Origin: Streptomyces sp. NBC_00557
GTDB lineage: Bacteria; Actinomycetota; Actinomycetes; Streptomycetales; Streptomycetaceae
Length of the DNA stretch: 64,000 nucleotides
Assembly: GCF_036345995.1 (NCBI RefSeq)
Contig: NZ_CP107796.1
Span: forward strand, 1 to 64,000
Reading direction: 5' to 3'
Shown: piece by piece, positions 55,311 through 64,000 of the stretch
How positions within the stretch are numbered: the stretch's first letter is position 1
How the letters are laid out: every line of letters starts with the position of its first letter
Notes under the pieces: model-generated
Databases searched by the model: none
The model's input: only the letters and a program-made list of their open reading frames with translations
Told to the model about the DNA's origin: nothing
Program-made: the position numbers and the translations under genes

Positions 55311-55871
55311 TCATGCCGCACAAACATGATGACCGTTGAGGATCGCCCGAATCTTCGCTGCCTGTGCGAGGGGCGGTGAACCTGGAACAACCGCGACGGC
55401 CATCACGCAGCCCTTATGCCCAACCAACGGCGCGCTCAGCGGGTTGCCGGTGACAGCATCCCAGCGATGAACTAGCTGGCGGACGTGGCCGGCGCCCGCG
55501 AAAAACGAGCGCCCATCGGGCAGCGCTCCGGCCGCCACGTCCCAGACAGTGCTGACGTTCTCCATGTGGAGACTCGGCAACGACGTGCCAGTCAACGCGT
55601 CCAGACGCTCGACGCCGTCCTCCGACGCAACAGCGAGAATAGCGCCGCCTCCCGCCGTCTGGGCAACGGCGCACTCACCGCCGCCGGCGCACAGGTCTAC
55701 CTGCCAGACTTCCCGGCCACCTTGCGGGTCCCAACAGGAAAGCCGGTTCCTGCCGTCGGAGAACGACAACAACACCAGCTCGCCGCCCGACTCAGCCAGT
55801 ACAGGCCAAGCCCCGTAGTCGCGGCCAGTCCGGATCACCGACGTCAACGAACGCTTCATCAACGGCTTCAC
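55311..55871 (-). CDS. WD40/PQQ-type beta-propeller fragment
   Basis: 186 aa from ATG 55871. Two or three blade motifs are visible: RLSCWDPQGGREVWQVDLCA, ERLDALTGTSLPS, HRWDAVTGNPLSAPLVGH, KGCVMAVAVVPG, each a quinoprotein-like W-D-x-x-T-G unit. A complete propeller needs seven, so this is a partial protein or a remnant of a larger one. Confidence 0.6.
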   Translation of the reverse strand: MKPLMKRSLTSVIRTGRDYGAWPVLAESGGELVLLSFSDGRNRLSCWDPQGGREVWQVDLCAGGGECAVAQTAGGGAILAVASEDGVERLDALTGTSLPSLHMENVSTVWDVAAGALPDGRSFFAGAGHVRQLVHRWDAVTGNPLSAPLVGHKGCVMAVAVVPGSPPLAQAAKIRAILNGHHVCAA

Positions 55872-56138
55872 GGCCTGACTCTACGGCGCAACTCACGAGC
55901 TCCTCAGCCTAACCGGCGTCGGCGGCATACCGCCGACGAGGAAGACTGGGCCAGTGACAGGCCAGTGCCGACGGCGGCGATCCATTCGCACACACGGCGC
56001 GAGGCTCGTTGGGCCTTGTAGGGGCTGCGGCTCGCGTTCGCTCCATCAGTACCCAGGTCACAACACGACTACAGCACTGGGACGGTACATCAAGCCGACG
56101 CATGATGACCCTCAGAACCAACAGACTCCGGAGGAACC
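55872..56138. other. Intergenic
   Basis: No gene. The strong ribosome site CGGAGGAA of the lipoprotein gene lies at about 56128. Confidence 0.4.
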
Positions 56139-56546
56139 ATGCGTCGCACCGCCATGCTGCTGGCCGTCGTCTTGTGTGCCAGCCTCACGGCGTGTGGAAG
56201 CAGAGACACAGGTCGTTACGCTGCTGCGGATCCGAAGGCTACGCCGACCGGTACCAAGGAGAACCGCTACCTCAAGTCGGCCGCCAGCCTGTCGTACGCC
56301 CATAAGCATCCGACTGATGCGGAACTCCTTGCTTTTCCACCGAAGTGGTGCCAAGACCTGGCTCTAGAGCACAGCGTCGAGTACGTGTTGGACCCCAACG
56401 GAGGAGGCCTATATCCAATGGGGCAGGACTGGGGGATGCTGCTGAAGGACGCACACGAGCTGCTGATAGTGGGCGTAACGGTCTACTGCCCGGAGTATCG
56501 GGGGCAGGTGTTGAAGGATCTGCGATCCACAGGAGGAGGCTTGTGA
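56139..56546 (+). CDS. Small secreted lipoprotein
   Basis: 135 aa, ATG 56139 with GGAGGAA 5 bp upstream. Signal peptide with lipobox LTAC (residues 16-19) makes it a membrane-anchored lipoprotein. The mature domain starts with a spacer (DTGRYAAADPKATPTGTKEN) and has WCQDLALEHSVEYVLD and VGVTVYCPEYRGQV, with two cysteines. Function unknown. Confidence 0.85.
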   Translation: MRRTAMLLAVVLCASLTACGSRDTGRYAAADPKATPTGTKENRYLKSAASLSYAHKHPTDAELLAFPPKWCQDLALEHSVEYVLDPNGGGLYPMGQDWGMLLKDAHELLIVGVTVYCPEYRGQVLKDLRSTGGGL

Positions 56547-56850
56547 ATACCGCGCCACGAGAATCATGAGGACAGGGGCGGATGCGTGGGTGAACTCTGC
56601 CACTGGAAAGGGCCCAGCGGGAGCAGTTGGGGCCGGTGCCGACGTGGGACGAGGAGGCGAGAGACGACGAGGCTGAGGACGAGTGGAAAATGGGCCGCCT
56701 TCCACCTCGCTCCCGAAATCGCCGCGGCACTGGGCACCAGTCCGCTCGCACTGACAGCAGATACGCACGTGCGCGGCATCGGCCTCCTGGCCATCACTCA
56801 TGTTTGAACGCCGGTGGTGAGCAGGTCAGGCGGCAACCAGCGAGGCTTGG
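56547..56850 (+). other. Interval with a weak gene fragment
   Basis: About 56690-56807 reads KWAAFHLAPEIAAALGTSPL and TADTHVRGIGLLAITHV before TGA, possibly the tail of a lost gene; no start codon in frame nearby. Confidence 0.3.
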
Positions 56851-57477
56851 ATGCGGCTGACGGCACGCAGGATCTCGTCCCGGTTCTTCGCCCGCTTGAT
56901 CCATGCCGGAAGACGGGCCACCAACGTCATCTTCTGCCCGGTGTCGCTCCTGGCCCAGGCCCTCGGCCGCTCAGCGAAGGTGGCTGTCGCGAAGTACGCC
57001 TGGTCCGGCCGGGAGCGGCTTGGCCTGCTCCGGGTCCGCGACGACGTCCTGGTCCTGCACGCCATGCGATGGCCGGACGAGATCCGCGACCCCACCGAGC
57101 TGCTCCCACCCCCGGTTGAAGTGTCCGAGGACGAGATCGAGGACGCGCTCGCCCTCATGGACACGATGACCGTGGACGAACTGGTGGGCCCCGAGTTCCA
57201 GGACCGCTACACCGAGGCCATCGCCCGGATCATCGAGGCCAAACGCGAGGAAAAGCCGCTCCCCGAGACGCCCGAGCCCGAGCAGCCAGCGCAGGTGCTC
57301 GACCTCATGGCCGCCCTGCAGGAATCCGTGTCGAAGGTAAAGGCAGCGCGCGGCGAGGGCACCGGCCCGGCCGACGTGCACGAACTGCCGAAGCCCAAGA
57401 AGGCGACCGCGAAGAAGCAGCCGGCGAAGAAAGCCGCAGGGAAGAAGACGGCGGGCCGCCGGCCGCGTAGCGCCTGA
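56851..57477 (+). pseudogene. ku: Ku protein, 5'-truncated
   Basis: The last about 180 residues are bacterial Ku of the NHEJ repair pathway: RSAKVAVAKYAWSGRERLGL, VRDDVLVLHAMRWPDEIRDP, the EVSEDEIEDALALMDTM linker and the Lys/Ala-rich tail (KKATAKKQPAKKAAGKKTAG) that binds DNA. The N-terminal beta-barrel (about 100 residues) is missing and replaced by unrelated codons from 56851, so the protein cannot form the DNA ring. A truncated, frameshifted or recombined copy. Confidence 0.8.
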
Positions 57478-57600
57478 TCGCGGCTCGTCCGAACCGCAAC
57501 GTACCGCCGCTTCGCGGTCCTTCCACCGTTTGCGAGGGGCGGTGCTGGGCACGCAGGACTCACCGCCGAATGCGGATAAATCGTTAACCAGGCAGGAGGC
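57478..57600. other. Intergenic
   Basis: No supported feature. Confidence 0.4.
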
Positions 57601-57608
57601 GTGTCTGC

Positions 57609-57783
57609 ATGTCGGCTGGTGAGAAGGCCAGGGCCAAGGCCGAGCAGGCCAAGGGAAAGATCAAGAGAGCCATGGGGGCGAGCCGCCGTCGATTACCCGA
57701 TGGTCGTCGAGGGGCAGGCGGAGAAGTCCAAGGGCGATGCGCGCCAAGCCAAGGAGAAGATCAAGGACATGTTCAAGCGCTGA
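57609..57783 (+). pseudogene. CsbD-family stress protein, frameshifted
   Basis: ATG 57609 gives SAGEKARAKAEQAKGKIKRA; after one extra G near 57676 the next frame reads VVEGQAEKSKGDARQAKEKI, the standard CsbD halves. Corrected length is about 57 aa, typical. As written the product would be aberrant. Confidence 0.75.
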
Positions 57784-57807
57784 CCTCCGGCTCCACTCAT
57801 GAGCGCT

Positions 57808-57840
57808 GGGCCTTCGCCTTGACCAAGAAGGCGAAGGCCC
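57808..57840. terminator. Perfect 13-bp hairpin between convergent genes
   Basis: Stem 57808-57820 with 57828-57840, loop of 7 nt, directly after the CsbD stop codon and before the convergent 57940-58812 gene. It can serve both strands. Confidence 0.75.
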
Positions 57841-57939
57841 TTCCAGCTACCGGGCCGCCTGGGAGCCCGTCACCCCGCGTCCGGCCGGCAGTGCGGGCAC
57901 GCCCGGATGCCGCTCGCGAGCGCCTGGCGCGCCTCGGCT

Positions 57940-58812
57940 TCATCCACGCCGCGTCGCCAGTCCCGGTGGGCGCGGCAGGAACAGCGGGTGGTGCGGGGTG
58001 AAGTCGAAGTGACCAAGGCGGGCGGCGGGCTCCTGGTCGAACAGCTGCGACTCGGTCCACAGGCCGACGCTGACCACCAGCCAGGTGTTGGGGCGGTCCG
58101 GGTCGTCGCACAGCCAGAGGTCGAACGTGCCGACCAGCAGGTGTTCGTCCCACTTCCACACCTTGGCCCGCGGCTCGAGGTCGGCGGCGCCATCGATGCG
58201 CAGCGGCGTCAGCGCCTTCTCGAAGGGGGTGACCACATCGTCGTAGACGGTGCGCAGGGCTGTACTGGCGGCGTGGTCGACCGTCAGCTCCCGGTCCGGG
58301 GTGATCTCCCACTGAAGGCCGTCGGGCACCTGGTCGTCCAGGTACTGGCGGATCGGGGCGAGGACCAGCGGGAGGCCCCCCTGGTCGCGTCGGGCGTGCT
58401 CGGCTGCGGGCAGGCGGACCCACCAGGCGTAGTAGGGCGTTCCGCTGCCGTAGGAGTCGTAGTCGACACACATCTCGTAGACGCAACCGAGCAAGGCAGC
58501 GAGCTGCGTCATTGTCTCCTGAGTTCGCTCGTCCAGGTCCGGCTCCTCGCCGGCGAGCCGCGATGGGTCCTGAACCTCCAACTTCCACACAACCCAGTCG
58601 AAGTCCTCCCAGTCCTTCGCCTGCCTCACGCTCCGTGCCACCGCCGCCGCCCCCTCCGCCTGCCTGTACAGGCGCCAGGCCAGTACGCCAGCGGGCAGAC
58701 GGCACCGGGCGGCGTTCGCTGTTCCCGGCCACCAAGGAACGAACCGCCCTTGGGGCGGCTGCCAGGCGTGCCCTGCCGCCGCCCGGATCGTTGTGCTGGG
58801 CGACGCGTGCAT
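57940..58812 (-). CDS. Hypothetical protein (290 aa)
   Basis: ATG 58812. Core: WEDFDWVVWKLEVQDPSRL, GCVYEMCVDYDSYGSGTPYY, APIRQYLDDQVPDGLQWEIT, FDLWLCDDPDRPNTWLVVSV. Soluble mixed alpha/beta protein; no known family. The N-terminal 60 residues have weaker coding character, so the true start may be internal. Confidence 0.6.
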   Translation of the reverse strand: MHASPSTTIRAAAGHAWQPPQGRFVPWWPGTANAARCRLPAGVLAWRLYRQAEGAAAVARSVRQAKDWEDFDWVVWKLEVQDPSRLAGEEPDLDERTQETMTQLAALLGCVYEMCVDYDSYGSGTPYYAWWVRLPAAEHARRDQGGLPLVLAPIRQYLDDQVPDGLQWEITPDRELTVDHAASTALRTVYDDVVTPFEKALTPLRIDGAADLEPRAKVWKWDEHLLVGTFDLWLCDDPDRPNTWLVVSVGLWTESQLFDQEPAARLGHFDFTPHHPLFLPRPPGLATRRG

Positions 58813-58869
58813 GATCCAGCCCCACGGAACGCATGAGCCGCTTTCCCTCCTCGGGTCTGGAGGAGCTCC

Positions 58870-59138
58870 ATGGACTTCCGATCCATCCCCCGCGACCCGC
58901 ACGCGTTGCAGCAGCCCGTCACCGCCGAGGACATCCAGGCGATCGGCCAGCGCGTCTTCGGAGCCGCCGCACGCATCACCGCCGCCGTGGAGCTCGGCGG
59001 CGGCATGTACAACACGACCTACCGGATCACCGTCGACAGCATGGAGACACCGGTCATCCTGCGTATCGCACCCGCTCGGAGCAGCAGTTCAGCTCCGAGC
59101 GGGAGCTGATGCGCAACGAGGCGGCCACCGTCCCCTGA
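58870..59138 (+). pseudogene. Aminoglycoside-phosphotransferase-like N-terminal fragment
   Basis: ATG 58870 with GGAG before it. Reads AVELGGGMYNTTYRITVDSM, ETPVILRIAPAR, then a frameshift near 59085 to FSSERELMRNEAATVP. This is the start of an APH-family kinase (glycine loop and ATP Lys region). The catalytic C-lobe is absent, so it is a remnant. Confidence 0.65.
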
Positions 59139-59512
59139 TCATGCAGAGCCACCTCACCGTCACCGCGCGAGGGACGCCGGGCCCGGCCCGCTAGGAGTCC
59201 TTCGAGACGAACACGCTTTGCGACGTGCTCGATCGCAGGTTCAGGCCTCGCATCGCCGGGATCGACGCCAGTCCCCAGGCGACCGTGGCAAGGCTGGCCG
59301 CTACCTGGCGGGCGGGCCCGGGGGGCGCCCTACTGGTGAAGAGGTGTTGTTCTGACCGTGCGCTATTCGGTGGCGCTGAAAGCCCCTCGTGAACCCCTCT
59401 CGTGGTGTCAGTGGAGCGGCTGACGTATGAGGAAAACGACTTGAGCAGATGCGGGCTCTGCCGACAGCAGAGGCCTCTTGGCGTGAACGGGCCGTGCTGA
59501 TTGAGTTCCGCC
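59139..59512. other. Non-coding interval
   Basis: No supported gene; minus-strand frames are low-complexity. Confidence 0.4.
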
Positions 59513-60499
59513 ATGGAGATCCTGGTTCTCGGCGGTACGGCCTGGTTGGGGCGTGAAGTGTCCCGGCAGGCCCTCGACCGCGGCCACCGCGTGACGTGCC
59601 TGGCTCGTGGCGACAGCGGGCCCGTGTCGGAAGGCGCGCGCCTGGTGGCCGCGGATCGGCGCAACCCCGCCGCGTACGCGTCCCTGCCCAGCCGGGAATG
59701 GGACGCTGTGCTTGAGGTGTCCTGGCAACCCGGCTTCGTACGGAACGCAGTTGCGGCCCTGGGCGCGCGGGCACATCACTGGATTTACGTCTCCTCGGTC
59801 AGCGCATACGCCTCCCACGGCGAGCCCGGCGCGGACGAATCCGCCACCCTGCTTCCCGCCACAGACAACGAAGAGGTCGACCGTGACCAGTACGGCGAGG
59901 CCAAGTCCGCCTGCGAAACGCTCACCCGAACGGCCCTGGCCGACCGCCTCCTGATCGCGCGCGCCGGACTCATCGGCGGGCCCGGCGACCACAGTGACCG
60001 TTCTGGCTACTGGGTCGCCCGCGCTGCCCGTGCCCCACAGGCGCCGCTGCTCGTCCCAGACACCCCCAAAGTTCCGACGCAGACCATCGACGTACGCGAC
60101 TTGGCGGCCTGGCTCCTCGACTCTGCAGAACACCGAGCCACGGGCACGTACAACGCGCTTGGCCCGACTGTGCCCTTCGCCGAGTGGATCGAGCTGTCCC
60201 GCAGCGTCGGCGGACACACCGGACCGGTCATCACGGTGGCGTCCCAGCAACTCCTCGCGCACGGAGTGGCCCAGTACATGGGCCTCGACTCACTGCCCAT
60301 GTGGGTGGTCGAACCAGGTTGGGAGGGCTGGGCGGCGCGCGACGGATCTGCCGCCACTACCGCGGGCCTGCGCCACCGCTCTCGCACCGACCTCCTTGCC
60401 GACACACTGCGCTGGGAACGCGAGCAGGGACTGCACCGGCCACGCCGCGCGGGACTCGCCCCAGACAGAGAGCGTGAACTCTTGGCGTCCTTCGGATAA
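59513..60499 (+). CDS. NAD-dependent epimerase/dehydratase-type reductase
   Basis: A 328-aa soluble enzyme, ATG 59513 (an in-frame TTG lies at 59501). Rossmann start [20 protein letters not shown] with the GGTxWLGxxV nucleotide loop, [11 protein letters not shown] with the SS, and YGEAKSACE as the active-site Tyr-x3-Lys (Y-G-E-A-K) of extended SDRs. Similar Streptomyces proteins are annotated as reductases; the substrate is unknown. Full length. Confidence 0.88.
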   Translation: MEILVLGGTAWLGREVSRQALDRGHRVTCLARGDSGPVSEGARLVAADRRNPAAYASLPSREWDAVLEVSWQPGFVRNAVAALGARAHHWIYVSSVSAYASHGEPGADESATLLPATDNEEVDRDQYGEAKSACETLTRTALADRLLIARAGLIGGPGDHSDRSGYWVARAARAPQAPLLVPDTPKVPTQTIDVRDLAAWLLDSAEHRATGTYNALGPTVPFAEWIELSRSVGGHTGPVITVASQQLLAHGVAQYMGLDSLPMWVVEPGWEGWAARDGSAATTAGLRHRSRTDLLADTLRWEREQGLHRPRRAGLAPDRERELLASFG

Positions 60500-60554
60500 G
60501 AACCCGTCCTCAATCTATCGGCGATCTCGCGCCAGCGCCTCGAAAGAGGAGGCG

Positions 60555-61103
60555 TCAGGGACGGGTTCTGAGGGCCGCAAGGTAGCCGGCCCAGCTGTCC
60601 TGGGCGAGCACCGCCCACTGGTTCGCGGTGTTCCTGTGGACGCCGAAGAGGTCACTGATGAGGATCGGCGGTAGTTCCCCCGCTATGCCGAACAGAGCCG
60701 TGTTGCGGGCCACGATGGTGGGGAGGCCGTGCTTCATTAGTTGTCCCGACAGCGCCTCTGGGCTGCGTGGGCGGCTGGCGGGAAGGCCAGGGAGCAGGAG
60801 TTCGGGATGCTCGCTGGTGGCAAGCGGCCCCAGGGCTGCGCGCGACCGGCCTGTGGTGATCTGCTGTTCGATGAGACGAGCCAGCGTCGGCGGCAGGAGT
60901 ACCGGGTTCTTGTCGAAGGTGAAGTAGGCCCCGAGCTCGTCCTGGTGGAAGCCGTCGGTCGTCAGGTGGACGATGCGGATGAGGGGCAGGCCGTAGAGCC
61001 GAATAAAGGCGCCGCCGATCCGAAGTTCCAGAGGCAGTGAGGCATCCGTCAGACAGCGACGCAGTTGGTCCTCGTGTTCCTCGTCGTCGACGGTGACCGA
61101 CGC
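60555..61103 (-). pseudogene. Tyrosine-recombinase/integrase C-terminal fragment
   Basis: One open minus frame with no start: LRIGGAFIRLYGLPLIRIVH, PVLLPPTLARLIEQQ, then LPTIVARNTALFGIAGELPP and HRNTANQWAVLAQDSWAGYL to the stop. This is the end of the integrase-type proteins common in Streptomyces mobile elements. The N-terminal part is missing. Confidence 0.6.
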
Positions 61104-61260
61104 CCGTGCCGGGCCCCCACGCCGGGGCGTTCCACGCTCAGTCGCCGGTGGCGGCGTGTGCGTCAGGCCGGCACGGGGGCCGCACGTGGTCAGCGGCAGG
61201 AAACCCGGGCCGGAAGGCGCGGGGGCGTATCAACGCCGTGGCCCGCCCGTCCGTGACGGC
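61104..61260. other. Intergenic
   Basis: No supported feature. Confidence 0.35.
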
Positions 61261-61620
61261 TCACCGACCGTGGCCGTCGGCGGACACGAACATGGCCAGC
61301 TGGTCGCTGATCCAGGGGTCGAACATGGCCAGCTGGTCGGCGATCCACGGGTCGAAGACCTCCAACTGGCCTGCGACCCAGGGGTCAGGGCGGTCGTGCG
61401 CTCCCCGCGGCTGACCGGCGTACCCGGAGCCGTTGATCCGGTCCTGGTGACCGGGGAGGTTTCTCCGGCCGTGGCCCGTTCGGCGGCCGGCGCAGCCGGG
61501 GCCGGCGGCGCACCGTGCTCCTCGACCAGCTCGTGCACGGTGCGCTACCAGCGGATCAGCCACGCCGCCGCCACGCTCAGCGGGACACCCCACACCACGA
61601 GGCCGATCCAGGTGTGGCCG
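61261..61620 (-). pseudogene. Host gene truncated by IS701, with in-frame TAG, frameshift and 11-aa repeats
   Basis: Downstream of the IS701 part the minus strand reads HTWIGLVVWGVPLSVAAAWL, a membrane helix, then TAG (61545-61547), then in the same frame RTVHELVEEHGAPPAPAAPA. A frameshift near 61400 leads to DPWVAGQLEVFDPWIADQLA and DPWISDQLAMFVSADGHGR before the stop at 61261. The small membrane-protein-plus-repeat layout resembles Streptomyces plasmid-spread proteins. Confidence 0.5.
61288..61386. repeat. Three 33-bp tandem repeats
   Basis: Units 61288-61320, 61321-61353 and 61354-61386; the first two differ at only two positions. On the minus strand each encodes DPW(I/V)xxQLxxF, an 11-residue repeat. 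The third has more changes. Confidence 0.85.
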
Positions 61621-62399
61621 TAGGTCTTCCCTTTCTGCCGTGGCAGGCCGTTGAACAGGTCGTGGACGGGATGGTCGGTCGCCCAGCGGGTGACCACGGT
61701 GTCGTGCCGGGTGGTGGCCATGACGTGGAAGACGTCCGCCCGCTCCAGCTCGGACCGCCAGCCCCTGGAAAAGCCGTAGGCGGCATCCGCGGTCACCCAC
61801 CGGAACGGGATCTTGTCCGCGATGGCGCGGCGGACCATCGCCTTCGCCCTGGCCACCTTGGTCTCGAAGCCGACCTCGTCGTCGATACCGGCCCGGCGGC
61901 ACCTTTCGCGGTCGTCGGTCCAGGAGGTGGGCAGATACAGACGCCTGTCGATCAGTGTCCGCCCACGGCCGGTTGCGTAGACAAGGAACTCGCCGACCTG
62001 GCAGTTCTCCGTCCGCCCGGCGGTGCCGGAGTACTGCCGCTGCACCCCGGCCGACCGCGTCCCCTTCTTCACAAAGCCCGTGTCGTCCAGGATCAGGACG
62101 GCGTCGGGGTCGCCGAGGTTGTCGACCACGTACTGGCGCACGTCGTCGAGTACCTCGTCGGCGTCCCACTCGATCCGGTTCAGCATCCGGTGGATGCGGT
62201 CCGGGCCTGCGTGGCCGGCTTCCTCCGCCAGGGTCCAGCCGTTCTTCCGCTGCAGGGGTGCGATCAGGCCTCGCATGTAGGCAAGTGCCGACTCCCGGGG
62301 CTCCGACCTGCTGAAACGGTGCACGAACCGCTCATGCACCTTCCAGTTCACCCGCCCACGACCTGACATCAGCAAGGTCCCCACCCATAACCACACCAA
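61621..62399 (-). mobile_element. IS701-family transposase, C-terminally truncated
   Basis: ATG 62369 starts the N-terminal ESALAYMRGLIAPLQRKNGW block. DDE first D in AVLILDDTGFVKKG, then RQYSGTAGRTENCQVGEFL, the second D in FRWVTADAAYG. The last third, with the catalytic E, is absent: after LFNGLPRQKGK the frame passes into host sequence. The element is a 3'-truncated remnant. Its upstream edge lies inside an IS5 copy. Confidence 0.85.
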
Positions 62400-62779
62400 C
62401 GACCGACCTGGCCATCAGTCACGGCAAGCACCGTTGCAGTACTAACGCTCTGACTGTCCACGATGGCCGCGGTGGGAGTGAGATCCCGACCGAGCTGCGC
62501 CCGCTCGCGTTCACGCAACGCCGTCAACATCCGCTCCCGCACGCCTTCTTGCTGCCACTGTCGCCAGTAGTGGTAGACGGTCTGCCACGGCGGGAGGTCG
62601 TGCGGCAGCAGTCTCCAGGCACAGCCGGCCCGCGGCCAGTATGCCAACGCGTTGATGATCTCCCGCCGTGCGTGCTTCGCCGGTCGCCCACCGGGCTTGA
62701 CCACCGGAACCAGCGGACGGAGGACCTCCCACTCCGGATCGGAAAGATCCGTCGGGTAACGGGTACGCAGCCCGCACAC
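62400..62779 (-). mobile_element. IS5-family transposase N-terminal part (DUF4096), cut by IS701
   Basis: From GTG 62779: TRYPTDLSDPEWEVLRPLVP, GGRPAKHARREIINALAYWP, the typical IS5 N-terminal domain, and LTPTAAIVDSQSVSTA with the first catalytic D. The frame ends at the IS701 boundary near 62400, so IS701 sits inside the IS5 copy. Confidence 0.85.
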
Positions 62780-62869
62780 CCCAGCCCCCGAAAGTGCGCA
62801 CCGCCCCGCTACCAGGCGACTTGCCCGCTGACAGGCTTTTCAGACCCCTATAGCGCCGCCCGACTCGAC

Positions 62870-62905
62870 GACTCGGTGGTGGATTCACGCGTCCGCCACC
62901 GAGTC
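62870..62905 (-). terminator. Hairpin downstream of the multicopper oxidase gene
   Basis: Perfect 10-bp stem (62870-62879 with 62896-62905) with a 16-nt loop, 24 bp past the oxidase stop codon. Confidence 0.6.
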
Positions 62906-62929
62906 ATGCCGCAGCTCCGCGGGGCCGGT

Positions 62930-64000
62930 TCACTCCGTGACGAAGTCGGCCATCATCGCCATGTCCTCGTGTTCGAGGTTGTGGCAGTGGAGCATGAACC
63001 GGCCCGAATAGTCGGTGAAGCGGGTGACGATCTCCACGGATTCGGCGGGGCGCAGGTCCACCGTGTCCTTCCAGCCCGCGTCGTAGGGGCCTGGCGAGCG
63101 GCCGTTGCGGGCGGCCACCTGGAAGTGGTCGAGGTGGAGGTGGACCGGGTGGTGGAAGTCGGTGACGAACCGCCATAGCTCGGTGGTGCCGAGCCGGACG
63201 GTGGCCAGGGGCCTGCCGGGCTCGTAGGGGCGGCCGTTGATGGTCCAGCCGGTGGATCCGGCACGCCGCTGGAAGTGGAACGTGCGGAAGGCGGTCGCCC
63301 GCTCCGGTCGCGGAACGGGTATCGCGGACAGCCGGTCCGGTATGCGGGTGTCGTCGGCCGGCGGCCGGGCGGTGGAGACGTCGAAGCGCATGACGTGCGC
63401 CGTGCTGCCGCTGCCCAGCCGGTTCACCAGCCGCACGCGGGTGCCGGGCCGGTAACGCGAGAAGTCGACCACGACGTCGAATCGTTCGGCCGGAGCGACG
63501 TCGAGGGTGTCGTGCGCGAGCGGCCTGTCCAGCAGGCCTCCGTCGCCGCCGATCTGCACCAGACCGCCGCCACCCGGTGGTGGGGGGTCGAGTGCGAGAC
63601 GGTAGCGGCGGGCGTTGGAGGCGTTGAGCAGGCGGAGGCGGTAGCGCAGCCGCTGTGTCTCCAGCACGGGCCAGGGCGCCCCGTTGACGAGGAGGACGTC
63701 ACCGAGGACGCCGTCCATGTACGGGCCGGTGACACCCGGTGTGTGCTGGGCCGGGTCCAGGGCGGGGTACCGGAAGGACCCGTCGGCGGCGAAGGCACGG
63801 TCGGCGATCATCAAGGGGATGTCCCGCTCACCGCGGGGCAGGGGCAGCGCGTCCTCCTCGTCGTCGTGGACGAGGTGGAAACCGGCGAGGCCCTGCCAGA
63901 CGTTCGGGCCCGTGAAGCCCATGCGGTGGTCGTGGTACCAGAGGGTGGCGGCCCGCTGCTCCATCGGATATGTGTACGCCCGCTCGCCCGCGGCCGTGTC
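62930..64000 (-). CDS. Multicopper oxidase (partial; runs off the right end)
   Basis: The C-terminal about 355 residues of a multicopper oxidase (bilirubin-oxidase/CotA-like). LWYHDHRMGFT carries trinuclear-site histidines, HPVHLHLDHFQV the next cluster, and HCHNLEHEDMAMM at the C-terminus supplies the type-1 copper Cys-His pair plus the axial Met. Oxidises phenolics, bilirubin or metal ions with reduction of O2 to water; commonly secreted by the Tat route, but the signal peptide lies beyond 64000. Confidence 0.92.
   Translation of the reverse strand, partial: DTAAGERAYTYPMEQRAATLWYHDHRMGFTGPNVWQGLAGFHLVHDDEEDALPLPRGERDIPLMIADRAFAADGSFRYPALDPAQHTPGVTGPYMDGVLGDVLLVNGAPWPVLETQRLRYRLRLLNASNARRYRLALDPPPPGGGGLVQIGGDGGLLDRPLAHDTLDVAPAERFDVVVDFSRYRPGTRVRLVNRLGSGSTAHVMRFDVSTARPPADDTRIPDRLSAIPVPRPERATAFRTFHFQRRAGSTGWTINGRPYEPGRPLATVRLGTTELWRFVTDFHHPVHLHLDHFQVAARNGRSPGPYDAGWKDTVDLRPAESVEIVTRFTDYSGRFMLHCHNLEHEDMAMMADFVTE

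Overview
The window is high-GC actinomycete DNA, most likely Streptomyces: almost every third codon position is G or C, GTG starts and GTGA start/stop overlaps are frequent, and the gene families are typical of that genus (CbrC, Ku, CsbD, membrane pentapeptide-repeat proteins, ricin-lectin secreted proteins). The first 205 bases form a run of back-to-back perfect palindromes with 3-5 nt loops (CTGCG, TTC). This is the architecture of Streptomyces linear-replicon telomeres, so base 1 is probably at or close to the physical end of a linear chromosome or linear plasmid.

Layout. (1) 1-430: telomere-like palindromes. (2) 0.4-6.6 kb: a compact Tn7/Tn5053-like transposition operon (TnsA-like with a degenerate active site, TnsB/TniA DDE transposase, TnsC/TniB ATPase, TniQ and an unknown 262-aa protein). 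It is flanked on both sides by arrays of CTGCGCAG-type boxes that may be transposase-binding ends. (3) 6.7-16.7 kb: a possible defence region. It holds a GTGA-coupled pair (a ParB/DndB-like 706-aa protein and a small GIY-YIG-like protein), a divergent 925-aa protein with a propeller-like middle and a Ser/Thr kinase domain, a broken DUF4238 gene, a PD-(D/E)XK nuclease protein and a small unknown gene with a strong terminator. (4) 17-36 kb: accessory DNA with many singletons and remnants: FGE-like protein, pentapeptide-repeat membrane protein, zinc-finger protein, toxin-antitoxin pair, DUF4291, secreted lectin, nucleotidyltransferase, a ZIP metal transporter behind an iron-box-like site, an S1 protein, remnants of ISL3, IS21, IS630 and an integrase-like element, and four dispersed copies of one C-terminal protein module.

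(5) 36.6-41.8 kb: a very large secreted polymorphic toxin gene (signal peptide, lectin domain, Ala/Lys/Asp-rich coiled coil, C-terminal HxE/PCxxC deaminase-like domain) interrupted by one amber codon and one frameshift. A probable immunity gene and a terminator follow. (6) 42-44.7 kb: a NACHT-type STAND NTPase with a membrane C-terminus whose N-terminal part is encoded in an overlapping upstream frame. (7) 44.8-64 kb: more hypothetical genes (paralogues of earlier ones, a second pentapeptide-repeat protein, CbrC, a lipoprotein), broken genes (Ku, CsbD, aminoglycoside phosphotransferase-like, integrase), a nested IS701/IS5 pair and, running off the right edge, a multicopper oxidase.

Together the window reads as the end of a linear replicon: a terminal palindrome block, a mobile element almost on the telomere, conflict genes (toxin, NTPase, TA pair, kinase, nuclease), and a graveyard of IS and gene fragments. 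No housekeeping genes, rRNA, convincing tRNA or CRISPR array was seen.
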